A DNA stretch of 16,702 bases from an uncultured Anaerotruncus sp. (GCF_902490045.1 NZ_CABUCJ010000050.1:1-16702), one strand, 5' to 3'. Shown: positions 6,334-13,298, counted from the stretch's first letter. Numbers and translations are program-made. The notes: generated by a model not told the origin, from the sequence alone.

Positions 6334-8049
6334 TCACTCGACGTCCTGGAGGGCGTCGTAGCCCTCCTCGCCGGTGCGGACCTTGACGACGTTTTCGATG
6401 TTGTAGACGAAGATTTTGCCGTCCCCGATGTGCCCGGTGTAGAGGACCTTTTTGGCGGTCTCGATCACCTCGCGGACGGGCACCTTGCAGACGACGACTT
6501 CCACCTTGATCTTGGGCAGCAGGTTCATCTCGAGCGGCACGCCGCGGTAATATTCGGTGGAGCCCTTCTGCATGCCGCAGCCGAGCACCTGCGTCACCGT
6601 GATGCCGGTGATGCCGATCTCGTTAAGCGCCGTTTTGAGCGCCTCGAACCGATTTTGCCTGGCGATGACGACCACCTTGGTCATTTTTACGTCGGAAGCG
6701 GGCGCGCCTGCTCCGACGAGCTCGACCGGAACCGCGCTGGAGACGGGCACCGTGCCTTTGGCGGCGTTGGCCTCCTCCGCGCCCATCGCGTCGATCATCG
6801 GGACGGAGGGCATAAAGTCGGCGTAGCTGCTGACGAGCCCGTGTTCCTCGATGTCGAGGCCGACGATCTCCTCGTGCGGCGTGACGCGCAGGCCGACGGT
6901 GTGCTTGAGAAGCTGGAAGACGACGGTCATCGTGACGGCGACCCACGCGATAACCGACACGACACCGAGAATCTGGGTGCCGGTGAAGGCGAACCCGCCG
7001 CCGTAGAAGAGGCCGAGGGGGGTTCCGGCCTCGTCGGTGAGGTGATAGGCGAAGAGCCCGGTCAGGACGGTGCCGGTCGCGCCGCACAGGCCATGTACGC
7101 CGATCGCGCCGACGGGGTCGTCGATTTTGCAGACCTTGTCGATGAATTCGATGCCGAAGACGACTACGAACCCTGCCGCGATACCGATGATCGCGGCGCC
7201 CACGGGGGTGACGGCGTCGCAGCCGGCGGTGATCGCCACAAGTCCTGCAAGGGAGCCGTTGAGGGTCATCGAAACATCCGGTTTTTTATAGCGGACCCAG
7301 GTGATGAGCATCACGGTGCAGGTGGCGACGGCCGCCGCGAGATTGGTGGTGACGAAGATGTTGGCGGCCGAGGCGATCGTGTCGTCCCCCGTCATCGAGA
7401 CGGTGGAGCAGCCGTTGAAGCCGAACCAGCAGAACCAGAGGATAAAGACGCCGAGTGCGCCGAGAGTGAGGCTGTGCCCGGGGATCGCCTTGGGCTTGCC
7501 GTCCCTGCCGTATTTGCCGAGGCGGGGACCGAGGATTTTCGCGCCGACCAGCGCGGCCACGCCGCCGACCATGTGGACCGCGGTGGAGCCGGCAAAATCA
7601 TGGAAGCCCATCTGGGCGAGCCAGCCGCCGCCCCAGATCCAGTGGCCGGAGATGGGGTAGATGACGGCGCTGATGACCGCCGAATAGATGCAGTAGGCGG
7701 AAAACTTGGTGCGTTCGGCCATCGCGCCCGAAACGATCGTCGCGGCGGTCGCGCAGAAGACCGTCTGGAAGATCAGAAAGGCGGCGGTGGGATAGGCGCC
7801 CGAATAGTCGCCGCGGACGAACGGGTCAAAGCCACCGACCAGCGCGCCCGAGCCCGCAAACATGAGCCCGAAGCCGAGCAGCCAGAAAATGGGGGTGCCG
7901 ATGCAGAAGTCCATCAGGTTTTTCATGATGATGTTGCCGGCGTTTTTCGCGCGGGTAAAGCCGGTTTCGACCATGGCGAAGCCCGCCTGCATAAAGAAGA
8001 CGAGCGCGGCGCCGAGCAGTACCCAGATGGTGTCTACGGATGAAAACAT
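6334..8049 (-). CDS. amt: Ammonium channel fused to a PII signalling domain (Amt-GlnB/K)
   Basis: A 571-residue inner-membrane protein. Residues 1 to about 400 are an Amt/Rh ammonium channel starting directly with the first helix. D151 (HDFAGSTAVH), H159 and H319 (GVHGLCG) match the conserved Asp and twin pore His of E. coli AmtB (D160, H168, H318). After a linker, residues 456-571 are a complete PII domain that aligns to E. coli GlnB without gaps through the T-loop. It keeps Q39, R47, K58, K90 and R103 equivalents and the GHIGDGKIFV signature. The residue equivalent to uridylylated Tyr51 is L506, so control by uridylylation at that site is not expected; ATP/2-oxoglutarate binding is. AGGAGG (8057-8062) lies 7 bases before the ATG. 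It follows glnN, from which a strong terminator separates it. Confidence 0.93.
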   Translation of the reverse strand: MFSSVDTIWVLLGAALVFFMQAGFAMVETGFTRAKNAGNIIMKNLMDFCIGTPIFWLLGFGLMFAGSGALVGGFDPFVRGDYSGAYPTAAFLIFQTVFCATAATIVSGAMAERTKFSAYCIYSAVISAVIYPISGHWIWGGGWLAQMGFHDFAGSTAVHMVGGVAALVGAKILGPRLGKYGRDGKPKAIPGHSLTLGALGVFILWFCWFGFNGCSTVSMTGDDTIASAANIFVTTNLAAAVATCTVMLITWVRYKKPDVSMTLNGSLAGLVAITAGCDAVTPVGAAIIGIAAGFVVVFGIEFIDKVCKIDDPVGAIGVHGLCGATGTVLTGLFAYHLTDEAGTPLGLFYGGGFAFTGTQILGVVSVIAWVAVTMTVVFQLLKHTVGLRVTPHEEIVGLDIEEHGLVSSYADFMPSVPMIDAMGAEEANAAKGTVPVSSAVPVELVGAGAPASDVKMTKVVVIARQNRFEALKTALNEIGITGITVTQVLGCGMQKGSTEYYRGVPLEMNLLPKIKVEVVVCKVPVREVIETAKKVLYTGHIGDGKIFVYNIENVVKVRTGEEGYDALQDVE

Positions 8050-8080
8050 ATCGATGCCTCCTCAAACAGAAAATACAAAG

Positions 8081-8140
8081 AAAAAAGATTGGCGCGCATC
8101 CCGGTGGGCAGCCGCCCGTCGGCCCGGGATGCACGCCAAT
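8081..8140 (-). terminator. Terminator/attenuator between glnN and amt-PII
   Basis: On the minus strand 8140-8124 pairs with 8104-8088: 17 pairs with one A.C-type mismatch, plus a small GGGC/GCCC inner stem. It is followed by C and six T (8086-8081). The SD of amt begins only 18 bases later, so there is no room for a promoter and amt must depend on readthrough. The 5' arm overlaps a hexaloop hairpin at 8130-8145, which fits a regulated attenuator. Confidence 0.85.
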
Positions 8141-8145
8141 GTGCA
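8130..8145 (-). promoter_or_regulatory. ANTAR-like hexaloop hairpin in the amt-PII leader
   Basis: On the minus strand UGCAC-AUUGGC-GUGCA gives a 5-bp stem closed by C-G and a six-base loop with A at position 1 and G at 4. It shares its loop and 3' stem with the 5' arm of the terminator at 8081-8140, so the two structures exclude each other. This matches the loop rule known for ANTAR antiterminator RNA targets. I see no second upstream hairpin; the upstream RNA is pyrimidine-rich. Confidence 0.6.
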
Positions 8146-8195
8146 AAAAGAGAAAAGAAAGGGACAGAGATAAAAGAAGGAATTGAAAGAAGTGG

Positions 8196-10301
8196 TCAGA
8201 TGCTGAAGAGCAGCTCCCCGTAGGTCGGGAAGGGCCAGTATGTTTTTCCGGTGAGCGACTCGAGCTCGTCGGCGACGGCGCGCAGCTCCTGCATCGCGGC
8301 AAAGAGGGTGCCCGCGCAGAAGTCGGCCTGCTCTTTGGCTGAGGAGATCTCCCCAAGCTGCTGGAGCTGCTTTTCCAGCAGCTCGGTCTTGCGGTAGACG
8401 CCGCCCTCCAGCCCGGAGAGCCTGCCGAGCAGCTCGCGCTCCATGACGCAGCCCAGCTCGCGGTCGAACGACTGTTTGGCCAGTGCGGTATCGGTGAGGT
8501 CCTTCACGTAGGCGTTGACCGCCGGGATGATCTCCTTGCGCGACATCTCCAGCATCGTCTGCGCCTCGATCGCGAGGGTCTTGGCGTAGTTTTCTAGCAG
8601 GATTTCGTAGCGGGAGCGCATCTCCGTCTCGGTGAAGATCTTATGCTTGGTGAAGAGCGCGATGTTCTTCGGGCTCACAAAGTAAGGGAGCGCCTCGGGG
8701 GTGGTGCGCAGGTTGAGCAGGCCGCGCCTTTCGGCCTCCCGCTTCCATTCGTCGCTGTAGCTGTTGCCGTTGAAGATGATGCGGCGGTGCTCGCGGATGA
8801 CCATCTTGATGAGGTCGTGCAGCGCGCCGTCAAAGTCGTCCGCGTTTTCCAGCGTGTCGGCGAACCGGCTGAGCGATTCGGCCACAATGGTGTTGAGGAC
8901 GATGTTCGGCCCCGAGATCGAGAAGGAGGAGCCGAGCATGCGGAACTCGAACTTGTTGCCGGTGAAGGCGAAGGGCGAGGTGCGGTTGCGGTCGGTGGTA
9001 TCCTTGGGGAAGCGCGGGAGGATGTGCACGCCCACGCGCAGCTCCTCGGCGCTCTGGGGGTCGTAGGGGGCGCCGCTCTCGATCGAATCGAGGATCCCGG
9101 TCAGCACGTCGCCCAGGTACATCGACACGATGGCGGGCGGAGCCTCGTTGGCGCCGAGGCGGTGGTCGTTGCCCGCGCTCGCGACGGACACGCGCATCAA
9201 ATCCTGGTAGTCGTCGACCGCCTGGATGACGGCTGCGAGGAAGAGCAGGAACTGCGCGTTCTCCTGCGGGGAATCGCCCGGCTCGAGCAGATTCTGGCCC
9301 GCGTCGGTGGAGAGCGACCAGTTGTCGTGCTTGCCGCTGCCGTTGACGCCCGCGAAGGGCTTTTCATGCAGCAGGCAGACCAGCCCGTGGCGGTCGGCGA
9401 CATTCTTCATCAGCTCCATGACGAGCTGGTTGTGGTCGGTCGCCACGTTGGTGGAGGTATAGATGGAGGCCAGCTCGTGCTGGGCGGGCGCGACCTCGTT
9501 GTGCTCGGTCTTGGCGAGGATGCCCAGCTTCCACAGCTCCTCGTCCAGCTCCTTCATATAGGCGGAGACGCGCGGCTTGATCGCGCCGAAATAGTGGTCC
9601 TCCATCTCCTGGCCCTTGGGGGGCTTCGCGCCGTAGAGGGTGCGCCCGCAGAACATCAGGTCGCGGCGCTGCCGGAAGAGGGCCTTGTCGACGAGGAAAT
9701 ACTCCTGCTCGGGGCCGACGGTGGTGACCACGCGCCGGACCCCCTCGTTGCCGAAGAGGCGCAGGATGCGCAGCGCCTGCCGGTTGAGCGCCTCCATCGA
9801 ACGGAGCAGGGGGGTCTTCTTGTCGAGCGCCTCGCCCGAGTAGGAGTAGAAGGCGGTGGGGATGCAGAGGGTGCTGTCCTTGATAAAGGCATAGGAGGAG
9901 GGGTCCCAGGCGGTGTAGCCACGCGCCTCGAAGGTCGCGCGCAGGCCGCCCGAGGGGAAGCTCGACGCGTCCGGCTCCCCTTTGACGAGCTCCTTGCCGG
10001 AAAACTCCATGATCACGCTGCCGTCGGAGGAGGCGGAGATGAAGCTGTCGTGCTTTTCGGCGGTGACGCCGGTCATCGGCTGGAACCAGTGGGTGAAGTG
10101 GGTGCAGCCGCGCTCGACGGCCCAGTCCTTCATGGCGTTGGCCACGACGTTGGCGATGTTGACGTCGAGTTTCTTGCCGTTCTCGATCGTGTTCCGGAGG
10201 GCCCTGTAGGTCTCCTTCGGCAGGCGCTGCCGCATCGCGCGGTCATCGAACACCATGCTGCCGAAGATATCGGGGAGTTTGTTCGCGCAGTTTGCAGTCA
10301 T
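8196..10301 (-). CDS. glnN: Type III glutamine synthetase (GSIII)
   Basis: A 701-residue cytoplasmic enzyme, the usual GSIII length of about 690-730. It makes glutamine from glutamate, ammonia and ATP. Visible motifs: an N-terminal GSIII region (GCTHFTHWFQPMTG at 65-78), the metal-binding GPEQEYF at 196-202, KTEHNEVAPAQHE at 264-276, KPFAGVNGSGKHDNWS at 314-329, and GANEAPPA at 383-390. The helical C-terminal extension (after about 580) is typical of this class. The start at 10301 is preferred because AAAGGAG (10310-10316) lies 8 bases upstream; the in-frame ATG at 10319 precedes that SD. It is transcribed divergently from the glutamate synthase operon, behind a consensus promoter and a leader terminator. 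The amt-PII gene follows. Confidence 0.96.
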   Translation of the reverse strand: MTANCANKLPDIFGSMVFDDRAMRQRLPKETYRALRNTIENGKKLDVNIANVVANAMKDWAVERGCTHFTHWFQPMTGVTAEKHDSFISASSDGSVIMEFSGKELVKGEPDASSFPSGGLRATFEARGYTAWDPSSYAFIKDSTLCIPTAFYSYSGEALDKKTPLLRSMEALNRQALRILRLFGNEGVRRVVTTVGPEQEYFLVDKALFRQRRDLMFCGRTLYGAKPPKGQEMEDHYFGAIKPRVSAYMKELDEELWKLGILAKTEHNEVAPAQHELASIYTSTNVATDHNQLVMELMKNVADRHGLVCLLHEKPFAGVNGSGKHDNWSLSTDAGQNLLEPGDSPQENAQFLLFLAAVIQAVDDYQDLMRVSVASAGNDHRLGANEAPPAIVSMYLGDVLTGILDSIESGAPYDPQSAEELRVGVHILPRFPKDTTDRNRTSPFAFTGNKFEFRMLGSSFSISGPNIVLNTIVAESLSRFADTLENADDFDGALHDLIKMVIREHRRIIFNGNSYSDEWKREAERRGLLNLRTTPEALPYFVSPKNIALFTKHKIFTETEMRSRYEILLENYAKTLAIEAQTMLEMSRKEIIPAVNAYVKDLTDTALAKQSFDRELGCVMERELLGRLSGLEGGVYRKTELLEKQLQQLGEISSAKEQADFCAGTLFAAMQELRAVADELESLTGKTYWPFPTYGELLFSI

Positions 10302-10341
10302 GACAGATGCTCCTTTCATTTCGCTCGCACAAAAAAGAAAT

Positions 10342-10378
10342 AAAAAAAGAGGCGCCGCGGGCCAGAACCCGCAGCGCC
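10342..10378 (-). terminator. Leader terminator (attenuator) of glnN
   Basis: On the minus strand 10378-10368 pairs with 10361-10351: 11 pairs with one G.U wobble around a 6-base loop, followed by UC and seven U (10348-10342). It lies about a dozen bases after the expected transcription start and before the glnN SD, so most transcripts would stop before the gene unless the stem is disrupted. Confidence 0.85.
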
Positions 10379-10385
10379 TTTGCTG
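10372..10385 (-). promoter_or_regulatory. ANTAR-like hexaloop hairpin in the glnN leader
   Basis: On the minus strand CAGC-AAAGGC-GCUG forms a 4-bp stem closed by C-G around a six-base loop with A at 1, G at 4 and C at 6. It begins a few bases after the predicted transcript start. It shares GGC and GCUG with the 5' arm of the leader terminator, so formation of one prevents the other. Confidence 0.6.
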
Positions 10386-10396
10386 TGTATGCCGTT

Positions 10397-10425
10397 ATTA
10401 TAGGCGCGGAAAAGACCGTTGTCAA
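10397..10425 (-). promoter_or_regulatory. Consensus sigma-A promoter of glnN
   Basis: On the minus strand a perfect TTGACA (10425-10420) and a perfect TATAAT (10402-10397) are separated by exactly 17 bases. Transcription should start near 10390. A perfect promoter in front of a leader terminator suggests control after initiation. Confidence 0.92.
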
Positions 10426-10476
10426 TGGGGTTTTGTAGAGTTTGTTAAAGTTGGTGCGATTTATCTGTTTAACCTG

Positions 10477-10498
10477 CCGAATCGCTTGAGAGATTCGG
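10477..10498. repeat. Inverted repeat in the divergent glnN / glutamate synthase spacer
   Basis: CCGAATC (10477-10483) and GATTCGG (10492-10498) form a perfect 7-bp inverted repeat with an 8-base spacer, extendable to 9 bp with one G.U. It lies upstream of both divergent promoters and could be a protein-binding site. The 10302-10675 spacer holds no gene; it contains both promoters, both leaders and these repeats. Confidence 0.45.
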
Positions 10499-10543
10499 TA
10501 AATTTGCCAAAATTGCAGGATGCGCGCGGTAAATATGCAGGAT
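10496..10543 (+). repeat. Direct repeats upstream of the glutamate synthase promoter
   Basis: CGGTAAATTTGC (10496-10507) and CGGTAAATATGC (10527-10538) differ at one base and are 31 bp apart, about three helical turns. TGCAGGAT also occurs twice (10514-10521 and 10536-10543). Repeats in phase just upstream of a -35 box resemble an activator site. No known operator family is recognised. Confidence 0.45.
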
Positions 10544-10562
10544 TACCTTGACAGACCTGCAT
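10535..10562. promoter_or_regulatory. Inverted repeat spanning the -35 box of the glutamate synthase operon
   Basis: ATGCAGG (10535-10541) and CCTGCAT (10556-10562) form a perfect 7-bp inverted repeat with a 14-base spacer that contains the TTGACA box. This position suits a repressor site. The protein is not identified. Confidence 0.4.
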
Positions 10563-10577
10563 GCTTCCATATATAAT
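10548..10577 (+). promoter_or_regulatory. Promoter of the glutamate synthase operon
   Basis: A perfect TTGACA (10548-10553) and a perfect TATAAT (10572-10577) are separated by 18 bases. Transcription should start near 10584, so the transcript would begin almost exactly at the hexaloop hairpin. Confidence 0.88.
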
Positions 10578-10583
10578 CAACAG

Positions 10584-10597
10584 GAACAAAGACGTTC
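10584..10597 (+). promoter_or_regulatory. ANTAR-like hexaloop hairpin in the glutamate synthase leader
   Basis: GAAC-AAAGAC-GUUC gives a 4-bp stem closed by C-G and a six-base loop with A at 1, G at 4 and C at 6. It lies at the predicted 5' end of the transcript. It shares bases from 10589 onward with the 5' arm of the long stem at 10589-10643, so the two folds compete. Confidence 0.6.
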
Positions 10598-10655
10598 ATC
10601 AGGGACGCGCCCGGCCTGCGGCGTATCCTCTGGTGGGCGTCTTCTTTCATTTCTG
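10589..10655 (+). terminator. Probable leader attenuator of the glutamate synthase operon
   Basis: Positions 10589-10602 can pair continuously with 10630-10643 (14 pairs, three of them U.G), enclosing a GC-rich inner region. The stem is followed by a pyrimidine-rich stretch (CTTCTTTCATTTCT) rather than a clean T-run, so termination would be weaker than in the glnN leader. Its position matches the other two attenuators. Confidence 0.5.
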
Positions 10656-10675
10656 GACAAAGAGTGGTGGAAGAG

Positions 10676-11779
10676 ATGCAAAAAGAGAGAACAAGAGAGG
10701 GAGACATCAGGATTCCATCCGGCTGCGCGATCTCGGGGATTTTCTGCCGGGACGGCAGGCGGATCAGCGGGGAAAAGATCGTCGAGTCGATCTCGGTGAT
10801 GCACGACCGCTCCAACGGGCTGGGCGGCGGCTTCGCCGGATACGGCATCTACCCCGAGTACAAGGACCTCTACGCGTTCCATGTGTTCTACGAGTCCGCC
10901 GCCGCCCGGCAGGAATGTGAGGCGTTCCTCGAGCGGCATTTCGACATCGTGAACCTCTCGAAGATCCCGGTGCGCAGGATGCCCCGGATCACCGACGAGC
11001 CCCTCATCTGGCGGTATTTCGCCGCGCCGCTGCCGACTAGGCTCGCGGCCAGCCAGCTCGACGAGCGGGAGTTCACCGCGCGCTGCGTCGTGCGGGTCAA
11101 CAGCGCGATCAACGGGGCGTACATCTTTTCAAGCGGCAAGAACATGGGCGTTTTCAAAGCGGTCGGCTTCCCCGAGGACGTGGGAGCCTTTTACCGTTTG
11201 GAGGAATATTCCGGCTACTGCTGGACGGCGCACGGCCGCTATCCGACCAACACCCCCGGCTGGTGGGGCGGCGCGCACCCGTTCGCGCTGCTCGACTACT
11301 CGGTGGTGCACAACGGCGAGATCAGCTCCTATGACGCCAACCGGCGCTACATCGAGATGTTCGGCTACCAGTGCAACCTGCTGACCGACACCGAGGTCAT
11401 CACCTACGTGATCGACTACCTCGTCCGCCGCCAGGGCCTCTCGTTCGAGGAGGCGGCGAGCGTAATCGCCGCGCCCTTCTGGTCGACGATCGACGGCTTC
11501 CCCGCCGAAAAGCGGGAGCGCATGACCTACCTGCGCAACGCGTTTTCCTCCCTGCTGATCACCGGGCCGTTCTCCATCCTGCTCGGCTTCACGGGCGGCA
11601 TGATGGCGCTCAACGACCGCCTCAAGCTGCGGTCGATGGTCGTCGGCGAAAAGGGCGACACGACCTATGTCGCCAGCGAGGAATGTGCCATTCGCGTGAT
11701 CGAGCCCGCGCTCGACCGGCTGTGGGCGCCGCGCGGCGGAGAACCGGTCATCGTGACGCTGAAGGGGGGTGCGCGGTAA
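10676..11779 (+). CDS. Glutamate synthase, glutamine amidotransferase (class II) module
   Basis: A 367-residue stand-alone class II glutamine amidotransferase, equivalent to the N-terminal domain of large-subunit glutamate synthase. It should release ammonia from glutamine for the next protein. The likely nucleophile is C17 in IPSGCAISGIF; substrate-pocket motifs AHGRYPTNTPGWW (185-197), HPF (201-203), VHNGEIS (211-217) and TDTEVI follow. Class II enzymes use an N-terminal Cys, so a 16-residue propeptide would have to be removed, or the start lies elsewhere. The ATG at 10676 is used; its SD (GGTGG, 10666-10670) is weak, and GTG codons at 10664 and 10667 are possible alternatives. The stop overlaps the next start by one base (TAATG), so translation is coupled. 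The leader carries an attenuator-like stem and a hexaloop hairpin. Confidence 0.88.
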   Translation: MQKERTREGDIRIPSGCAISGIFCRDGRRISGEKIVESISVMHDRSNGLGGGFAGYGIYPEYKDLYAFHVFYESAAARQECEAFLERHFDIVNLSKIPVRRMPRITDEPLIWRYFAAPLPTRLAASQLDEREFTARCVVRVNSAINGAYIFSSGKNMGVFKAVGFPEDVGAFYRLEEYSGYCWTAHGRYPTNTPGWWGGAHPFALLDYSVVHNGEISSYDANRRYIEMFGYQCNLLTDTEVITYVIDYLVRRQGLSFEEAASVIAAPFWSTIDGFPAEKRERMTYLRNAFSSLLITGPFSILLGFTGGMMALNDRLKLRSMVVGEKGDTTYVASEECAIRVIEPALDRLWAPRGGEPVIVTLKGGAR

Positions 11780-13287
11780 TGGCGGCAAACGACTTCATCT
11801 ATCCGGAATACGAGGTGGTCCGCGACCGCGACCGCTGCATCGCCTGCCGCGTCTGCGAGCGGCAGTGCGCCAACGAGGTGCACGCTTTCGACGCCGGGCG
11901 GGGCGTGATGCTGGCCGACGAGACGAAATGCGTCGACTGCCAGCGCTGCGTCTCCCTCTGCCCGACACGGGCGCTCAAGATCGTCAAGAGCGACAACACC
12001 TACAAATTGAACGAGAACTGGACCGCGCCGACCATCTCGGCGGTCTACCGGCAGGCGGGCAGCGGCGGGGTGCTGCTCTCCTCGATGGGAAACCCGGAAA
12101 AATATCCCGTCTACTGGGACCGGATGCTGATCAACGCCTCGCAGGTCACCAACCCCTCGATCGATCCGCTGCGCGAGCCGATGGAGACGCGCACCTTCCT
12201 GGGCGCGAAGCCGCAGAGGATCGAGCGGGACGAAAACGGGCGGATCAAAAACAACCTCACCCCCCAGCTGGAGCTGGCGGTGCCGGTGATGTTTTCCGCG
12301 ATGAGCTACGGCTCGATCTCCTATAACGCCCACGCGTCGCTCGCGCGCGCGGCCGAGGCGCTGGGCACCTATTACAACACCGGCGAGGGCGGCCTGCACG
12401 AGGATTTCTATCGGTACGGCAAAAACACCATCGTGCAGGTGGCCTCGGGGCGGTTCGGGGTGCACAGGGACTACCTGAGCGCGGGGGCCGCCATCGAAAT
12501 CAAGATGGGGCAGGGGGCCAAGCCAGGCATCGGCGGGCACCTGCCGGGGCAGAAGATCGTCGGCGACGTCTCCCGCACCCGCATGATCCCCGAGGGGTCG
12601 GACGCGATCTCCCCGGCGCCCCACCACGACATCTATTCGATCGAGGACCTGCGCCAGCTCGTCTACTCCCTCAAGGAGGCGACCGGCTACCAGAAGCCGG
12701 TCATCGTCAAGATCGCGGCGGTCCACAACGTCGCGGCGATCGCCTCGGGCGTGGCGCGCTCGGGCGCGGACATCATCGCGATCGACGGCTTCCGGGGCGG
12801 CACCGGCGCGGCGCCCACCCGCATCCGCGACAACGTGGGCATCCCCATCGAGCTCGCGCTGGCGGCCGTCGACCAGCGGCTGCGCGAGGAGGGCATCCGC
12901 GGCAACGTGTCGATCGTCGTGGGCGGCTCGATCCGTTCCTCCGCCGACATCGTCAAGGCCGTCGCGCTCGGCGCCGACGCGGTCTACATCGCGACCGCCG
13001 CGCTGCTCGCGCTCGGGTGCCATCTCTGCCGCTCCTGCCAGCAGGGCCGCTGCAACTGGGGCATCGCCACCCAGCGCCCCGAGCTGGTGCGCCGCCTCAA
13101 CCCCGACATCGGCTCCCAGCGGCTGGTGAATCTCGTCACCGCCTGGAAGCGCGAGATCGAGGAGATGATGGGCGGCATGGGCATCAACTCGATCGAGGCG
13201 CTGCGCGGCAACCGGCTGATGCTGCGCGGGATCGGCATGACCGATAAGGAACTTGAAATCCTCGGCATCAAACATGCCGGAGAATAG
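11779..13287 (+). CDS. gltB: Glutamate synthase, FMN/Fe-S central module with ferredoxin domain
   Basis: A 502-residue cytoplasmic protein carrying the synthase reaction: ammonia plus 2-oxoglutarate and two electrons to glutamate on FMN. Residues 20-61 form a two-cluster ferredoxin domain (C20, C23, C26, C30; C51, C54, C57, C61). From about 90 to 490 is the FMN-binding glutamate synthase barrel with MSYGSISYNAH, GEGGLHEDFY, GQGAKPGIGGHLPG and GFRGGTGAAP. A 3Fe-4S motif is at C414-x5-C420-x4-C425, followed by NWGIATQ as in GltB. This is the short, archaeal-type arrangement, not the roughly 1500-residue GltB. An AAGGGGGG SD lies at the end of the upstream gene and the two genes overlap by one base. 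The ferredoxin gene follows 11 bases later. The long open frame upstream of 11779 is antisense-style readthrough, not part of the protein. Confidence 0.94.
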   Translation: MAANDFIYPEYEVVRDRDRCIACRVCERQCANEVHAFDAGRGVMLADETKCVDCQRCVSLCPTRALKIVKSDNTYKLNENWTAPTISAVYRQAGSGGVLLSSMGNPEKYPVYWDRMLINASQVTNPSIDPLREPMETRTFLGAKPQRIERDENGRIKNNLTPQLELAVPVMFSAMSYGSISYNAHASLARAAEALGTYYNTGEGGLHEDFYRYGKNTIVQVASGRFGVHRDYLSAGAAIEIKMGQGAKPGIGGHLPGQKIVGDVSRTRMIPEGSDAISPAPHHDIYSIEDLRQLVYSLKEATGYQKPVIVKIAAVHNVAAIASGVARSGADIIAIDGFRGGTGAAPTRIRDNVGIPIELALAAVDQRLREEGIRGNVSIVVGGSIRSSADIVKAVALGADAVYIATAALLALGCHLCRSCQQGRCNWGIATQRPELVRRLNPDIGSQRLVNLVTAWKREIEEMMGGMGINSIEALRGNRLMLRGIGMTDKELEILGIKHAGE

Positions 13288-13298
13288 GGGGCGCTGCA

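Noticed and set aside
6298..8043. 581-codon plus-strand open frame opposite amt-PII
   Set aside because: Shadow of a gene whose channel and PII motifs are intact on the minus strand; its composition is dominated by D, G, A and H.
10302..10319. Six-codon N-terminal extension of glnN starting at the ATG at 10319
   Set aside because: That ATG lies before the AAAGGAG SD, which is correctly spaced for the ATG at 10301; the extension would be translated without an SD.
8643..10343. 566-codon plus-strand open frame opposite glnN
   Set aside because: Antisense shadow of a full-length type III glutamine synthetase; no protein family features.
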